Assembly: GCF_003987645.1 (NCBI RefSeq)
Contig: NZ_NGKA01000012.1
Location: 1-64,000 of the forward strand
Origin: Vagococcus elongatus
GTDB lineage: Bacteria; Bacillota; Bacilli; Lactobacillales; Vagococcaceae
DNA: 64,000 nt
Reading direction: 5' to 3'
Shown here piece by piece: positions 7,997-15,714 of this stretch. The translations under genes and the position numbers were made by a program. The notes beneath the pieces are model-generated. The model did not search any database, had not been told where the DNA came from, and saw nothing but the letters and a program-made list of their open reading frames with translations. Positions within the stretch are counted from its first letter, which is position 1. Every line of letters starts with the position of its first letter.

Positions 7997-9847
7997 ATGC
8001 AGAAGATTATATTCAAAAACAAGAATATTATTACCGTTATTAGTGCAACATTGATTAGTTTAAGCTTTATGGGACACTGGATACTTAAAGACAACTTCTA
8101 TTCTGAATTCATGCTGATTATTGCGTCGGTAATTGGTGTATTGCCCATAGCAATTCAAGCGTATCAGGCATTAAAAGTTAAAGTTGTAAGTATTGATGTT
8201 TTAGTGACCATAGCGGTTGTCGCTGCATTTGCCATCAGAAATTTCGAAGAGTCGGCGATTGTGACCTTTCTCTTTCTCTTTGGCAGTTATTTAGAAAAAA
8301 GAACGTTGAACAAAACACGAAAAGCTATTAAAGAATTGACGGAAATGGCGCCTGAAACGGCATTGAAATTAACTGAAGACAATAAGTATATCGAAGTAGG
8401 CATAGAAGAAGTAACTGTAGGAGATATGATTCTTGTAAAAACTGGTGCAAAAGTTCCAGTGGATGGGATCGTCATAAGTGGTGAAGGAAGTGTTAATGAG
8501 GCAAGTATTACTGGGGAGTCGCTGCCAGTTAGTAAAAGTGTGGATTCCAAAGTGTACGCAGGTACCATCTTGGATAATGGCACGATTGCAGTGAATGCTG
8601 ATAGAGTTGGTGTGGATACTACTTTTGGAAAAATCATTGAACTTGTAGTGGAAGCTCAAGATTCAAAATCAGAAGCAGAAAGATTTATTGACCGATTTTC
8701 TAAATATTATACGCCTCTAGTTTTGTTGGTTGCATTTTTTGTCTGGTTGTTCACCAGAAATATTGAATTAGCGATTACCATTCTCGTTTTGGGATGTCCG
8801 GGAGCGCTAGTCATTGGAGTACCTGTTTCAAATGTTGCAGGTATTGGCAATGGTGCGAGGCATGGTATTTTATTAAAAGGAAGTGAAGTCATCGGTTATT
8901 TCAGTAAAGTGGATACGATTATTTTCGATAAGACGGGGACAGTGACCATTGGAAAACCAGTGGTCTCAGAAACAATCTATTATGGTGAAAAAAAAGAGTC
9001 AGATTTGCTTTATCTTGCCAGCATCGAAAGGGAATCTGATCACCCCCTTGCAAATGCAATACTGGAATCAATACCGTTAAAAAATTATATCAAAGTCGAT
9101 AAGACTGAGGTCATCAAAGGGAAAGGAATCTCAGCGGCAATCAATGATGATCAAATTTTAGTCGGAAATTACTCTTTAATGAAAGAATATGGGATTAACG
9201 TCACAGAGGAGATGATTGATGATATTGAAAGACTCGAACTTCAAGGTAATTCTATCGTAATAACAGTTATAAACAATGACATCAAAATTATTGTTGGTGT
9301 AAAAGATCAAATCCGTGATAAAGTTAAAGAAGATATTGAGTTACTAAAAAGGTTAAAGGTCAAGAATTTAGTCATGTTGTCGGGGGATAATCAAGGGACC
9401 GTTGATTTAGTGAGTAAAGAACTTGATTTAACCGAGTCCCACGGCAATATGTTGCCAGAAGAAAAAGCAGAATTTGTTGAAAATCGCATAGAAAATGATG
9501 AAATAGTTGCGTTTGTAGGTGATGGGGTGAATGACAGTCCTTCATTAGCGCTTGCCCATGTTGGTATCGCCATGGGTTCAGGAACGGATGTTGCGATTGA
9601 AACGTCAGATGTTGTATTAATGAACTCAAATTTCAGTAAACTGCCTCATGCATTAGCTTTGACAAAAGCAACTGCAAGAAATATGAAGCAAAATATTGTC
9701 ATTGCTCTTGCGGTTGTGTTTATATTAGTTTTAGGGGTCATGTTTAGCAATATTGTCAGTATGTCAGTAGGAATGTTAGTCCATGAAGCAAGTATCCTTG
9801 TGGTCATTCTTAACGGAATGAGATTATTGCGATTTAACATGAAGTAA
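7997..9847 (+). CDS. P1B-type heavy-metal-transporting ATPase with CPG motif
   Basis: A 616-residue heavy-metal P-type ATPase. Actuator-domain TGES is at 172-175, the phosphorylation motif DKTGT at 311-315, an ESDHPLA segment carries the HP pair diagnostic of P1B ATPases, and GDGVND is at 508-513. Membrane segments occur in the first 95 residues, around 240-280 and at the C-terminus (ending HEASILVVILNGMRLL). The transmembrane metal motif is C-P-G (267-269, LGCPGALVIGVPVS) where most zinc/cadmium/copper pumps have CPC, CPH or SPC. There is no N-terminal HMA domain; the separate HMA protein upstream probably fills that role. SD AGAGGGATAGG precedes ATG 7997. The transported metal and direction are uncertain. 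Confidence 0.9.
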   Translation: MQKIIFKNKNIITVISATLISLSFMGHWILKDNFYSEFMLIIASVIGVLPIAIQAYQALKVKVVSIDVLVTIAVVAAFAIRNFEESAIVTFLFLFGSYLEKRTLNKTRKAIKELTEMAPETALKLTEDNKYIEVGIEEVTVGDMILVKTGAKVPVDGIVISGEGSVNEASITGESLPVSKSVDSKVYAGTILDNGTIAVNADRVGVDTTFGKIIELVVEAQDSKSEAERFIDRFSKYYTPLVLLVAFFVWLFTRNIELAITILVLGCPGALVIGVPVSNVAGIGNGARHGILLKGSEVIGYFSKVDTIIFDKTGTVTIGKPVVSETIYYGEKKESDLLYLASIERESDHPLANAILESIPLKNYIKVDKTEVIKGKGISAAINDDQILVGNYSLMKEYGINVTEEMIDDIERLELQGNSIVITVINNDIKIIVGVKDQIRDKVKEDIELLKRLKVKNLVMLSGDNQGTVDLVSKELDLTESHGNMLPEEKAEFVENRIENDEIVAFVGDGVNDSPSLALAHVGIAMGSGTDVAIETSDVVLMNSNFSKLPHALALTKATARNMKQNIVIALAVVFILVLGVMFSNIVSMSVGMLVHEASILVVILNGMRLLRFNMK

Positions 9848-9876
9848 GTTTATTGTGTGACAAAGGAGGGATGATA

Positions 9877-10560
9877 ATGAGCGACTGTCAGCATGAAATA
9901 TTCAATTGTGTACAAACTGTTCCGATTTTCAAGCATTTAAATCAAGAAGAAATGAACAATATTTATCAAATTGCTCACACGAAAAAATACAAAAAAGGGG
10001 AATTTGTTTATACTTCCGGTGATTTAGGAACAGCTCTTTATGTTGTGTTTAGCGGAAAAATAAAAATATCTAGATTAAATATTAATGGAAAAGAACAAGT
10101 TATCAGAATAGTTGCCCACGGTGATTTTTTAGGAGAGCTGACATTATTTAGTGCAACCGAACTAAAAGAAAATGCAGAAGTAGTTGAAGACGCGGTTATG
10201 TGTGTCATTTCAGCCAATGATTTTCAACGTATGATTAATAACTATCCCTCGATTACTCTAAAGATTCTGGACGTGATGAGCAGAAGATTGGAGTCCGCCG
10301 AAAAGACAATAGAAACGATTAATTTGAATAGTGTGACCCAAAGAGTGTCTACGGCGTTGCTAGAACTGTTTGATGGGAAAAATGTTGTTGATTTGCCAAT
10401 GAAAAAAGGTGATTTGGCGTCTCAGATAGGCACCAGTCAAGAAAGTCTAAGTCGTACATTATCATCCCTACAAACTCGGGGTATTATCACGTTAAAAGGA
10501 CAGAAAACAATTATATTAAATGACTGTGAGAAACTGATTGAAACAACGTTTGAAGTATAA
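9877..10560 (+). CDS. Crp/Fnr-family transcriptional regulator
   Basis: A 227-residue regulator with an N-terminal cyclic-nucleotide-binding-type beta-barrel (residues about 15-130, LYVVFSGKIKISR, GDFLGELTLF) and a C-terminal winged helix (DLASQIGTSQESLSRTLSSL). The N-terminus has two cysteines, C4 and C10 (MSDCQHEIFNC), resembling the redox-sensing cysteines of FNR/FLP proteins, but too few for a classic 4Fe-4S cluster in this region alone. ATG 9877 is chosen, six bases after AAAGGAGGG; ATG 9871 and a GTG at 9853 are poorer. It is the last gene of the HMA-ATPase operon and probably binds the palindrome at 7426. Confidence 0.88.
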   Translation: MSDCQHEIFNCVQTVPIFKHLNQEEMNNIYQIAHTKKYKKGEFVYTSGDLGTALYVVFSGKIKISRLNINGKEQVIRIVAHGDFLGELTLFSATELKENAEVVEDAVMCVISANDFQRMINNYPSITLKILDVMSRRLESAEKTIETINLNSVTQRVSTALLELFDGKNVVDLPMKKGDLASQIGTSQESLSRTLSSLQTRGIITLKGQKTIILNDCEKLIETTFEV

Positions 10561-10626
10561 TAAATAGAAAATATTGAGCAGTCATCAAACGTTACATCAA
10601 GTGCTTGGATTATAAAGAGATATAAC

Positions 10627-10667
10627 AGAGCCGATAACATTCGAGAGAATATTATCGGCTCTTTTTA
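10627..10667 (+). terminator. Rho-independent terminator of the HMA-ATPase operon
   Basis: AGAGCCGATAA (10627-10637) pairs with TTATCGGCTCT (10652-10662), followed by TTTTT. It lies about 65 bp after the Crp/Fnr stop codon. Confidence 0.9.
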
Positions 10668-10682
10668 ATTTGTGTTTTAGGG

Positions 10683-10790
10683 ATAAGTTTCTGCTTCTAC
10701 CTGATGCAAATATCGATAATTTCACCAAGGACATCATCTGCCTACGCCGCTTCAATCGGTGAAACATTTTGAAGGGATACTGATAAATAA
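10683..10790 (-). pseudogene. Possible short gene remnant
   Basis: On the minus strand this gap reads as protein-like sequence, IYLSVSLQNVSPIEAA, stop, ADDVLGEIIDICIR, stop. The composition looks like former coding sequence with two in-frame stops, but there is no start or ribosome-binding site and I do not recognise the family. It could be chance. Confidence 0.25.
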
Positions 10791-10837
10791 ATCCCGCAGA
10801 TTTCAGATTTTTTTTTACTTTATTCCTGTTCTCACAG

Positions 10838-11173
10838 CTACTTTTCAGAAGCTAAAAAACGCGTAATGGTATTTTTCATCTCTTCGATGTTTCCCTGATA
10901 AACCTCTTGAGGTGAGACACTAAGACCATTCTTCTTAATTTCGTCAGGAATAAATTTTGAATCAATATCATTGAATACAATCAAGTCAGCAACTGGAACA
11001 TCATGGCTTTGTGTATCATAACTGATAAACTGAAGCTCGATTTCTGGCAATAGTTCTGATTTAAGTTTCTCTTTAAATTTTTCTGGCCCTCTGCCGGTCA
11101 TATTAGCGCCATAACCGATAGGGGCTCCACCTCCATCAACATTTATAGAAAATATCCAGACGACTTTTTTCAT
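10838..11173 (-). CDS. Hypothetical protein, 111 residues
   Basis: I do not recognise this family. It is a soluble protein of 111 residues with no signal peptide or membrane segment. It starts with a hydrophobic strand (KKVVWIFSINV), followed by a glycine-rich loop (DGGGAPIGYGANMTGRGPEKF) and later a second strand before FNDIDSKF, an alpha/beta pattern that could be a small Rossmann-like or PTS-IIB-like fold, but it lacks the cysteine loop of IIB proteins. A very good ribosome-binding site, AAGGAGGAAATC before ATG 11173, supports it as a real gene. It is a single transcription unit facing the Crp/Fnr operon. Confidence 0.65.
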   Translation of the reverse strand: MKKVVWIFSINVDGGGAPIGYGANMTGRGPEKFKEKLKSELLPEIELQFISYDTQSHDVPVADLIVFNDIDSKFIPDEIKKNGLSVSPQEVYQGNIEEMKNTITRFLASEK

Positions 11174-11553
11174 GATTTCCTCCTTTTTGTATATGACAAT
11201 ATTTAACTTGATTATAGCATGTTGTAAAATAATAGTCTGACAACTTTATTCAGTAAACTAGTTTCTGGAAATATTTTGGTTTTCTAAGAAACAAAATGAA
11301 TATTACCCAAATTACGGGGATATGTTCTTGAAAATTTTAAGGAAACTCAAGTCTCTTGGAGTCAAAGTTCTTGATTTGTAACTTGCATAGATTTTTATCA
11401 TTTACACGTGATACCCGACAGATTCGTTAAAGAAAATAAACACCGCTTCTTTCACATTTTGATATGTATATCTTCATTGAATTAGTTTTATCTTTATTTC
11501 AACCCAAACAAAACATAAAAATTATGCTATTATTTGAACGAGGCGGTGATACG
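11174..11553. other. Intergenic gap, no recognised gene
   Basis: An AT-rich gap of 380 bp between divergent hypothetical genes. It must hold both promoters, but I see no convincing -35/-10 pair, hairpin or repeat. An in-frame upstream ATG at 11464 for the next gene has no ribosome-binding site. Confidence 0.4.
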
Positions 11554-12078
11554 ATGAACAAAAATAATATGGAAACAATCATAACTGACAGTATTAATTC
11601 GAAAAGTACTTTTAGGGTATATTTCAACTACGAAGAAAATTACTACTATTACTTTCCTCTACAGCAAAACAAGGAATTTTTCCTTGGAGCAGAGGAAATT
11701 GATTTTCAAATAAATGGTTTTAGTATCAGGAGGAAGCAAGATATAAAGTCGATAAGCGATAGAGATGATTTAGTCAACCAAATTTTGAAGAATGAACATA
11801 TTTTTAACGAACAGCTCAGCCCTGAGATAGATATTTCAAGTTGGGAAAAGATTTTTGGCAGCTTAAAACAGAGAGATAAAAATATAATCATTGAAAATGA
11901 ATACTCAGATTTTTTTTGGATTGGTAAAATAGTCTCTTTTACCTCTGAGAGTGTCAATCTTCTTGAATTTGATGCGGATGGGATTTGGGAAGAAAGCCCG
12001 ACTTCCATTTTGTATGCTGACATCACCTCTGTTTCTTTTGAGACAAGATATATTAAATATTTTTCTAAATATGTTTAA
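11554..12078 (+). CDS. Hypothetical protein, 174 residues
   Basis: Not recognised. The start is placed at ATG 11554 (MNKNNMETI), behind GAGGCGG eight bases upstream; the longer frame from 11464 has no such signal. The protein is soluble and rich in aromatic and acidic residues (EENYYYYFPL near residue 30). Its second half reads like a small beta-sandwich: FFWIGKIVSFTSESVNLLEFDADGIW with DITSVSFETRYIKYFSKYV at the end, a pattern seen in uncharacterised Firmicutes proteins whose C-terminus resembles an Sm-like strand arrangement; this is a guess from pattern only. It is monocistronic, unrelated to the opine dehydrogenase downstream. Confidence 0.65.
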   Translation: MNKNNMETIITDSINSKSTFRVYFNYEENYYYYFPLQQNKEFFLGAEEIDFQINGFSIRRKQDIKSISDRDDLVNQILKNEHIFNEQLSPEIDISSWEKIFGSLKQRDKNIIIENEYSDFFWIGKIVSFTSESVNLLEFDADGIWEESPTSILYADITSVSFETRYIKYFSKYV

Positions 12079-12245
12079 AAGAAGAGGTCATTTTTAAAAT
12101 GAACTCTGAACAGTACCAGAGCCATAATCATTCATACGTCTTTTTAATCTGCTGTGCTTGAAAGTTATCACCATTTCCCTTGATTGAGGCAATAATGGGT
12201 CCTATAATGAAAGTGAAAGAATCACATAAAATAGGAGGAAATGAG

Positions 12246-13325
12246 ATGACCACGGTTGCTGTTTTAGGTGGAGGTAATGGTGGACATGCTGCCGCAGCAG
12301 ATTTAACTTTGCGCGGTTTTGATGTTCGCATGTATGAGGATGAAGCATTTATTGGGAAAATGAAAAAAGTGGCTGAGTCAAAAAACATTCACCTGTCAGG
12401 GGCTTGCGGCAATGAAACAGTCAGGATTGGGATGGTTACAAGTGATTTGAAGGAAGCTGTAGCGGACGTCAAGTACATCTTAGTCGTCGTGCCTGCTTTT
12501 GCACATGAAATTTATGCGAAGAAGTTATCTGAAGTCGTACAGCCGGGACAAATTATTTTTCTTTTACCAGGTACTTTCGGGAGTTTGATTTTTTGGAAGG
12601 AATTAAAAAAAGCAGGAAAAGAAGGGGTTATTCTAGCAGAGACACATACATTGCCATATGCTGCGCGCCTTGTGGATGATGGGGAGATATTGGTGATGAG
12701 TCGTTTTAATCCCTTGAAAGTCGGCGTTATGCCCGCATCGAAAACCCGAGAAACTGTAGCAGAGTTGTCTCAATTTTTTGATGGTTTGGAACCTTCTGAA
12801 AGCGTGATTGCCTGCGGCCTTTCCAGTCTTAACCCGATTATCCATGTGCCGGGATGTATTTTGAATGCCGGCAGGATAGAATATGCCAAAGGAGATTTTT
12901 TCTTCTATACAGAAGGCTTTACAGATAGCGTGGTTCGGACAGTGGAAGCAGTGGATGCAGAGCGGATAGTACTTCTTAAAAGTTTTGAATATCAGTGGGA
13001 TGTGGTAGCTCACGGTATCGGCAGCGGAACGGAAACGGATGATGTAAAGCAAGCAGTGGCAGAAAATCCCAACTTTGCAAAAATCAAAGGTCCTGCCAAT
13101 GTAAAAGATCGCTACTATTCTGAAGATATCCCTTTTGGTATTGCGCAGTGGGCAAAATTGGCAAAGCAGGTTGGTGTGCAAACACCAGTGATGGATTCAT
13201 TGGTAAATCTTGGCAGCCTAATTCTTGAAGAGGATTGTTGGACTGCCGGACACTCGCTGGAAAGTCTAGGCATTCAGGACATGTCATTGGAACGCTTGAA
13301 ATTATACATGGAAAATGGAGAGTAG
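12246..13325 (+). CDS. NAD/NADP octopine/nopaline dehydrogenase-family protein
   Basis: A 359-residue protein with an N-terminal Rossmann domain beginning at once (TVAVLGGGNGGHAAAADL, dinucleotide-binding GxGNGG) and a C-terminal all-helical domain of the octopine dehydrogenase family (NPIIHVPGCILNAGRIEY contains the conserved histidine region). Family members reductively condense an amino acid with an alpha-keto acid, or catalyse the reverse oxidation; the substrate here is unknown. The start is ATG 12246 behind AGGAGG; an in-frame ATG at 12180 lacks a site. It lies directly upstream of the aromatic operon but is separated from it by a weak hairpin and a strong promoter, so it is probably its own unit. 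Confidence 0.85.
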   Translation: MTTVAVLGGGNGGHAAAADLTLRGFDVRMYEDEAFIGKMKKVAESKNIHLSGACGNETVRIGMVTSDLKEAVADVKYILVVVPAFAHEIYAKKLSEVVQPGQIIFLLPGTFGSLIFWKELKKAGKEGVILAETHTLPYAARLVDDGEILVMSRFNPLKVGVMPASKTRETVAELSQFFDGLEPSESVIACGLSSLNPIIHVPGCILNAGRIEYAKGDFFFYTEGFTDSVVRTVEAVDAERIVLLKSFEYQWDVVAHGIGSGTETDDVKQAVAENPNFAKIKGPANVKDRYYSEDIPFGIAQWAKLAKQVGVQTPVMDSLVNLGSLILEEDCWTAGHSLESLGIQDMSLERLKLYMENGE

Positions 13326-13333
13326 TACTGAAT

Positions 13334-13356
13334 TTTTGTCAGCTTTTTTGACAAAA
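13334..13356 (+). terminator. Weak hairpin after the opine dehydrogenase gene
   Basis: TTTTGTCA (13334-13341) pairs with TGACAAAA (13349-13356), loop of seven. It lacks a strong following T run, so termination may be partial. Confidence 0.4.
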
Positions 13357-13433
13357 TTGTGATCTAAAAGGTTGCAACTGTGTCGCTTCTCATACAATTC
13401 TCATCATTTTTTTCAAATATTTTAATGATACTG

Positions 13434-13462
13434 TTGACAATCGTTTTTGAAAAGCATATACT
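13434..13462 (+). promoter_or_regulatory. Promoter of the aromatic amino acid operon
   Basis: TTGACA (13434-13439), a 17-bp spacer and TATACT (13457-13462) match the vegetative sigma factor consensus at 11 of 12 positions. Transcription should begin near 13469, about 34 bases before the leader peptide start and 320 bases before aroE. Confidence 0.85.
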
Positions 13463-13502
13463 GTAAATAGTCTTGAAAAACTTTGAAAGGGAGCGAGTAG
13501 TA

Positions 13503-13568
13503 ATGAAACATCGTTTACATCATTTGACTTCACAATTGAATCGTTATTACTTTAGCTATTTTAGATAA
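13503..13568 (+). CDS. Aromatic leader peptide, 21 residues (Tyr/Phe-sensing)
   Basis: ATG 13503 lies nine bases after AAAGGGAG (13486-13493), close behind the promoter. The frame codes 21 residues starting MKHRLHHLTSQLNR and ending YYFSYFR before TAA at 13566-13568. Three tyrosine and two phenylalanine codons fall within six consecutive codons (13545-13562) directly before the stop, and there is no tryptophan codon. This is the hallmark of a transcription-attenuation leader peptide for genes making Tyr and Phe, which is exactly what tyrA and pheA at the end of the operon do. The stop codon abuts the first pairing segment of the attenuator RNA at 13569. It is too short to be found by usual gene prediction. 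Confidence 0.85.
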   Translation: MKHRLHHLTSQLNRYYFSYFR

Positions 13569-13775
13569 GTTTGTAGCCATGAGACATGATGGATACAAAC
13601 TAGCAGAAGCGTTTGTATCTATGATGGCTAAGGATTATTTCGTCTGAAAGGCCCCATAGATAATTGATATCTACGGTGGTCATCGACTAATGATTCTAGA
13701 GCATTATGACATGATTATATGACTTTACAAGGCGTTTACCGTAGAAAGCATCTATAGGTAGACGTCTTTTTTGTT
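13569..13775 (+). promoter_or_regulatory. Seven-segment relay attenuator before aroE
   Basis: Two mutually exclusive sets of helices are visible. Set A: segment 1 GTTTGTA (13569-13575) with 2 TACAAAC (13594-13600); 3 TATCTATG (13616-13623) with 4 CATAGATA (13655-13662); 5 TCTACGGT (13670-13677) with 6 ACCGTAGA (13738-13745). Set B: 2 (13589-13600) with 3 (13611-13622), 12 bp; 4 TAGATA (13657-13662) with 5 TATCTA (13668-13673) plus flanking CC/GG pairs; 6 (13729-13740) with 7 (13757-13768), the terminator. Each helix of one set destroys its neighbour in the other. Ribosome stalling at Tyr/Phe codons leaves segment 1 free (set A, read-through); a ribosome at the stop codon covers it (set B, termination). 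Pairing is seen in the sequence; the regulation is inferred. Confidence 0.8.
13729..13775 (+). terminator. Attenuator terminator (segments 6:7)
   Basis: AAGGCGTTTACC (13729-13740) pairs with GGTAGACGTCTT (13757-13768), 12 bp with two G-U pairs, and an inner TAGA/TCTA helix (13742-13745 with 13751-13754). A T run (13767-13772) follows. It ends 16 bases before the aroE start, so transcripts ending here would carry only the leader peptide. Confidence 0.88.
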
Positions 13776-13790
13776 GGAGAGGGGGAAAAA

Positions 13791-14654
13791 ATGATCACAG
13801 GAGCTACACGATTAGCAGCAGTTTTAGCCAAACCCATCAAGCACAGTTTGTCGCCGTTTATTCATAATTCAGCGTTTAAGCTGACACAGACAGATGGTGT
13901 TTATCTGGCATTTGAAATTGAGAAAGAGGATCTCGCTCAAAGTATCGAAACTATCCGCAGATGGGACATGTATGGCGTCAATTTATCCATGCCTTACAAA
14001 CAAGCAGTGATTCCCTATATGGATGAGCTGGCAACAGAGGTGACATTGATAGGTGCCATGAATACTGTTGTCAATCAGCAAGGAAAACTTGTAGGTTATA
14101 ATACAGATGGCATTGGGTTTATCAATAGCTTGGCAGATCACCAAGTGACAGCGGCAGGGAAAAAAGTTGTTGTGCTGGGGGCAGGCGGGGCTGCTATGGC
14201 AATTATTACACAGCTGGCCTTGGCACAAGCTGAAGAAATTATCATTTTCAAACGATATAACAGTCGTTCTGAAAAAGTTGCCGCACAACTTGAGAAAATC
14301 CAACAAGCTGCCGGTACAAAAATTTCATTGATTCCATTGGAGAATCAAAAACATTTAAAAGCAACCTTAGCTTCGGCCGACATATTGGTAAATACTACAA
14401 GTGTTGGAATGACACCTGAGGAAGAGATATCATTGATTCCCGCCCCCAGCTGGTTGCCCTCAGATTTATTTGTCGCTGATATTATTTATCAGCCTCAACA
14501 GACGCTTTTATTGAAGCAGGCGGAAATCTCCGGATGCCGGTATATGAATGGCATTGGGATGTTGATTCATCAAGCAGCGGAAGCTTTCTATTTGTGGACA
14601 GGGGAGAAAATGCCCGTAAAAATAATTACAAAAAAAATTAAGGAAATGTTATAG
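13791..14654 (+). CDS. aroE: Shikimate dehydrogenase
   Basis: A 287-residue enzyme reducing 3-dehydroshikimate to shikimate with NADPH. Substrate-binding motifs SLSPFIHN (near residue 20) and NLSMPYK (near 63, catalytic lysine) are followed by GAMNTV and NTDGIGF (catalytic aspartate), then the nucleotide-binding GAGGAA and the late NTTSVGM. The start ATG follows GAGAGGGGG. It is the first structural gene of the operon and lies right after the attenuator terminator, 13 bases before aroF. Length and motifs are normal. The dehydroquinase (aroD/aroQ) is not in this operon, so that step must be encoded elsewhere. Confidence 0.96.
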   Translation: MITGATRLAAVLAKPIKHSLSPFIHNSAFKLTQTDGVYLAFEIEKEDLAQSIETIRRWDMYGVNLSMPYKQAVIPYMDELATEVTLIGAMNTVVNQQGKLVGYNTDGIGFINSLADHQVTAAGKKVVVLGAGGAAMAIITQLALAQAEEIIIFKRYNSRSEKVAAQLEKIQQAAGTKISLIPLENQKHLKATLASADILVNTTSVGMTPEEEISLIPAPSWLPSDLFVADIIYQPQQTLLLKQAEISGCRYMNGIGMLIHQAAEAFYLWTGEKMPVKIITKKIKEML

Positions 14655-14666
14655 GAGGAAAAGTAT

Positions 14667-15695
14667 ATGATTATTATTATGAAAAATGACGCAACAAAAG
14701 AACAGTTGAAGGTAGTTATTGACAGAGTGAAAAGTGAAGGGCTTAATGTTCACTTGAGTGAGGGAAACAACCGGACGATTATTGGATTGGTAGGAGATAC
14801 CAGCAAAGTTAGAAATGTCGGATTCAATAGCTACGATGGCGTGGACCGTACGTTATCTGTGTCGAGTGCCTACAAGCTGACAAGTCGTGAATTTCATCCC
14901 GATGATACCGTGGTTGATGTTGACGGATTGAAAATCGGGGATGGCAGTATGGTGATGATGGCCGGCCCATGTTCCATCGAGGGACTCGATCAAATCATGG
15001 AATGCGCACGTATTGCTAAAAAAGGCGGTGCCACAGTTTTACGGGGTGGGGCATTCAAACCGCGGACATCTCCTTACGCTTTCCAAGGGCTAGAAGAAGA
15101 AGGACTGAAATACATCCGTCAAGCGGCTGATGCTTATGATATGAAAGTTATCACAGAAGTAATGGATGAAGCTAACCTTGATTTAGTTTGTCAGTATGCA
15201 GATATTTTACAGATTGGCGCTCGGAATATGCAGAACTTTAAATTATTGCAAGCAGTTGGAAAAACCGGCAAACCGGTGGCATTGAAACGGGGAATTTCTG
15301 GAACAATCGATGAGTGGTTGAATGCGGCGGAATACATTGCTAACGAAGGGAACTTTAATATTATTTTTGTGGAACGGGGCATCCGGACTTATGAAACAGC
15401 AACAAGAAACACCTTTGATATCAGTGCGATCCCTGTCATCCAGAAATTAAGTCATTTCCCAATCATTGCAGACCCAAGTCATGGGGTAGGCGTCTGGGAT
15501 TATGTGCCATCAATGGCTCTTGCCAGTGTGGCAGCAGGTGCAGACGGCATGATCGTGGAAATACATCCTGACCCGGCTAATGCTTGGTCTGATGGACAGC
15601 AGTCACTAAACGAAAAAACTTACCTGAATATGATGGAACAAGTTCACGTGGTTGAGGAAGCCATGAAAAAGGTTAATGGCATCAAATTAATTTAA
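14667..15695 (+). CDS. aroF: 3-deoxy-7-phosphoheptulonate (DAHP) synthase
   Basis: A 342-residue DAHP synthase that condenses phosphoenolpyruvate with erythrose 4-phosphate, the entry step of the pathway. It is the AroA-I-beta/KDPS-like type: an N-terminal ferredoxin-like (ACT-like) regulatory domain (residues 1-70, IIIMKNDATKEQLKVVIDRV) precedes the barrel, with MAGPCSIE, RGGAFKPRTSPYAFQG, QIGARNMQNF, ALKRG and DPSHGVG. The N-terminal domain in this type mediates inhibition by Tyr or Phe in characterised relatives, which would add feedback control on top of the attenuator. SD AGGAGG precedes ATG 14667. Confidence 0.96.
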   Translation: MIIIMKNDATKEQLKVVIDRVKSEGLNVHLSEGNNRTIIGLVGDTSKVRNVGFNSYDGVDRTLSVSSAYKLTSREFHPDDTVVDVDGLKIGDGSMVMMAGPCSIEGLDQIMECARIAKKGGATVLRGGAFKPRTSPYAFQGLEEEGLKYIRQAADAYDMKVITEVMDEANLDLVCQYADILQIGARNMQNFKLLQAVGKTGKPVALKRGISGTIDEWLNAAEYIANEGNFNIIFVERGIRTYETATRNTFDISAIPVIQKLSHFPIIADPSHGVGVWDYVPSMALASVAAGADGMIVEIHPDPANAWSDGQQSLNEKTYLNMMEQVHVVEEAMKKVNGIKLI

Positions 15696-15714
15696 AAGAG
15701 AAGAGGGTACTTTC

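Noticed and set aside
12633-13181. Minus-strand 182-codon frame inside the opine dehydrogenase gene
   Set aside because: Antisense to a well-supported gene, with a composition (many Cys, His, Phe) typical of a shadow frame and no start signal.
13503-13790. T-box riboswitch upstream of aroE
   Set aside because: The leader has no AGGGTGGNACCGCG-type T-box sequence or Stem I layout; a short translated peptide with Tyr/Phe codons explains the site better.
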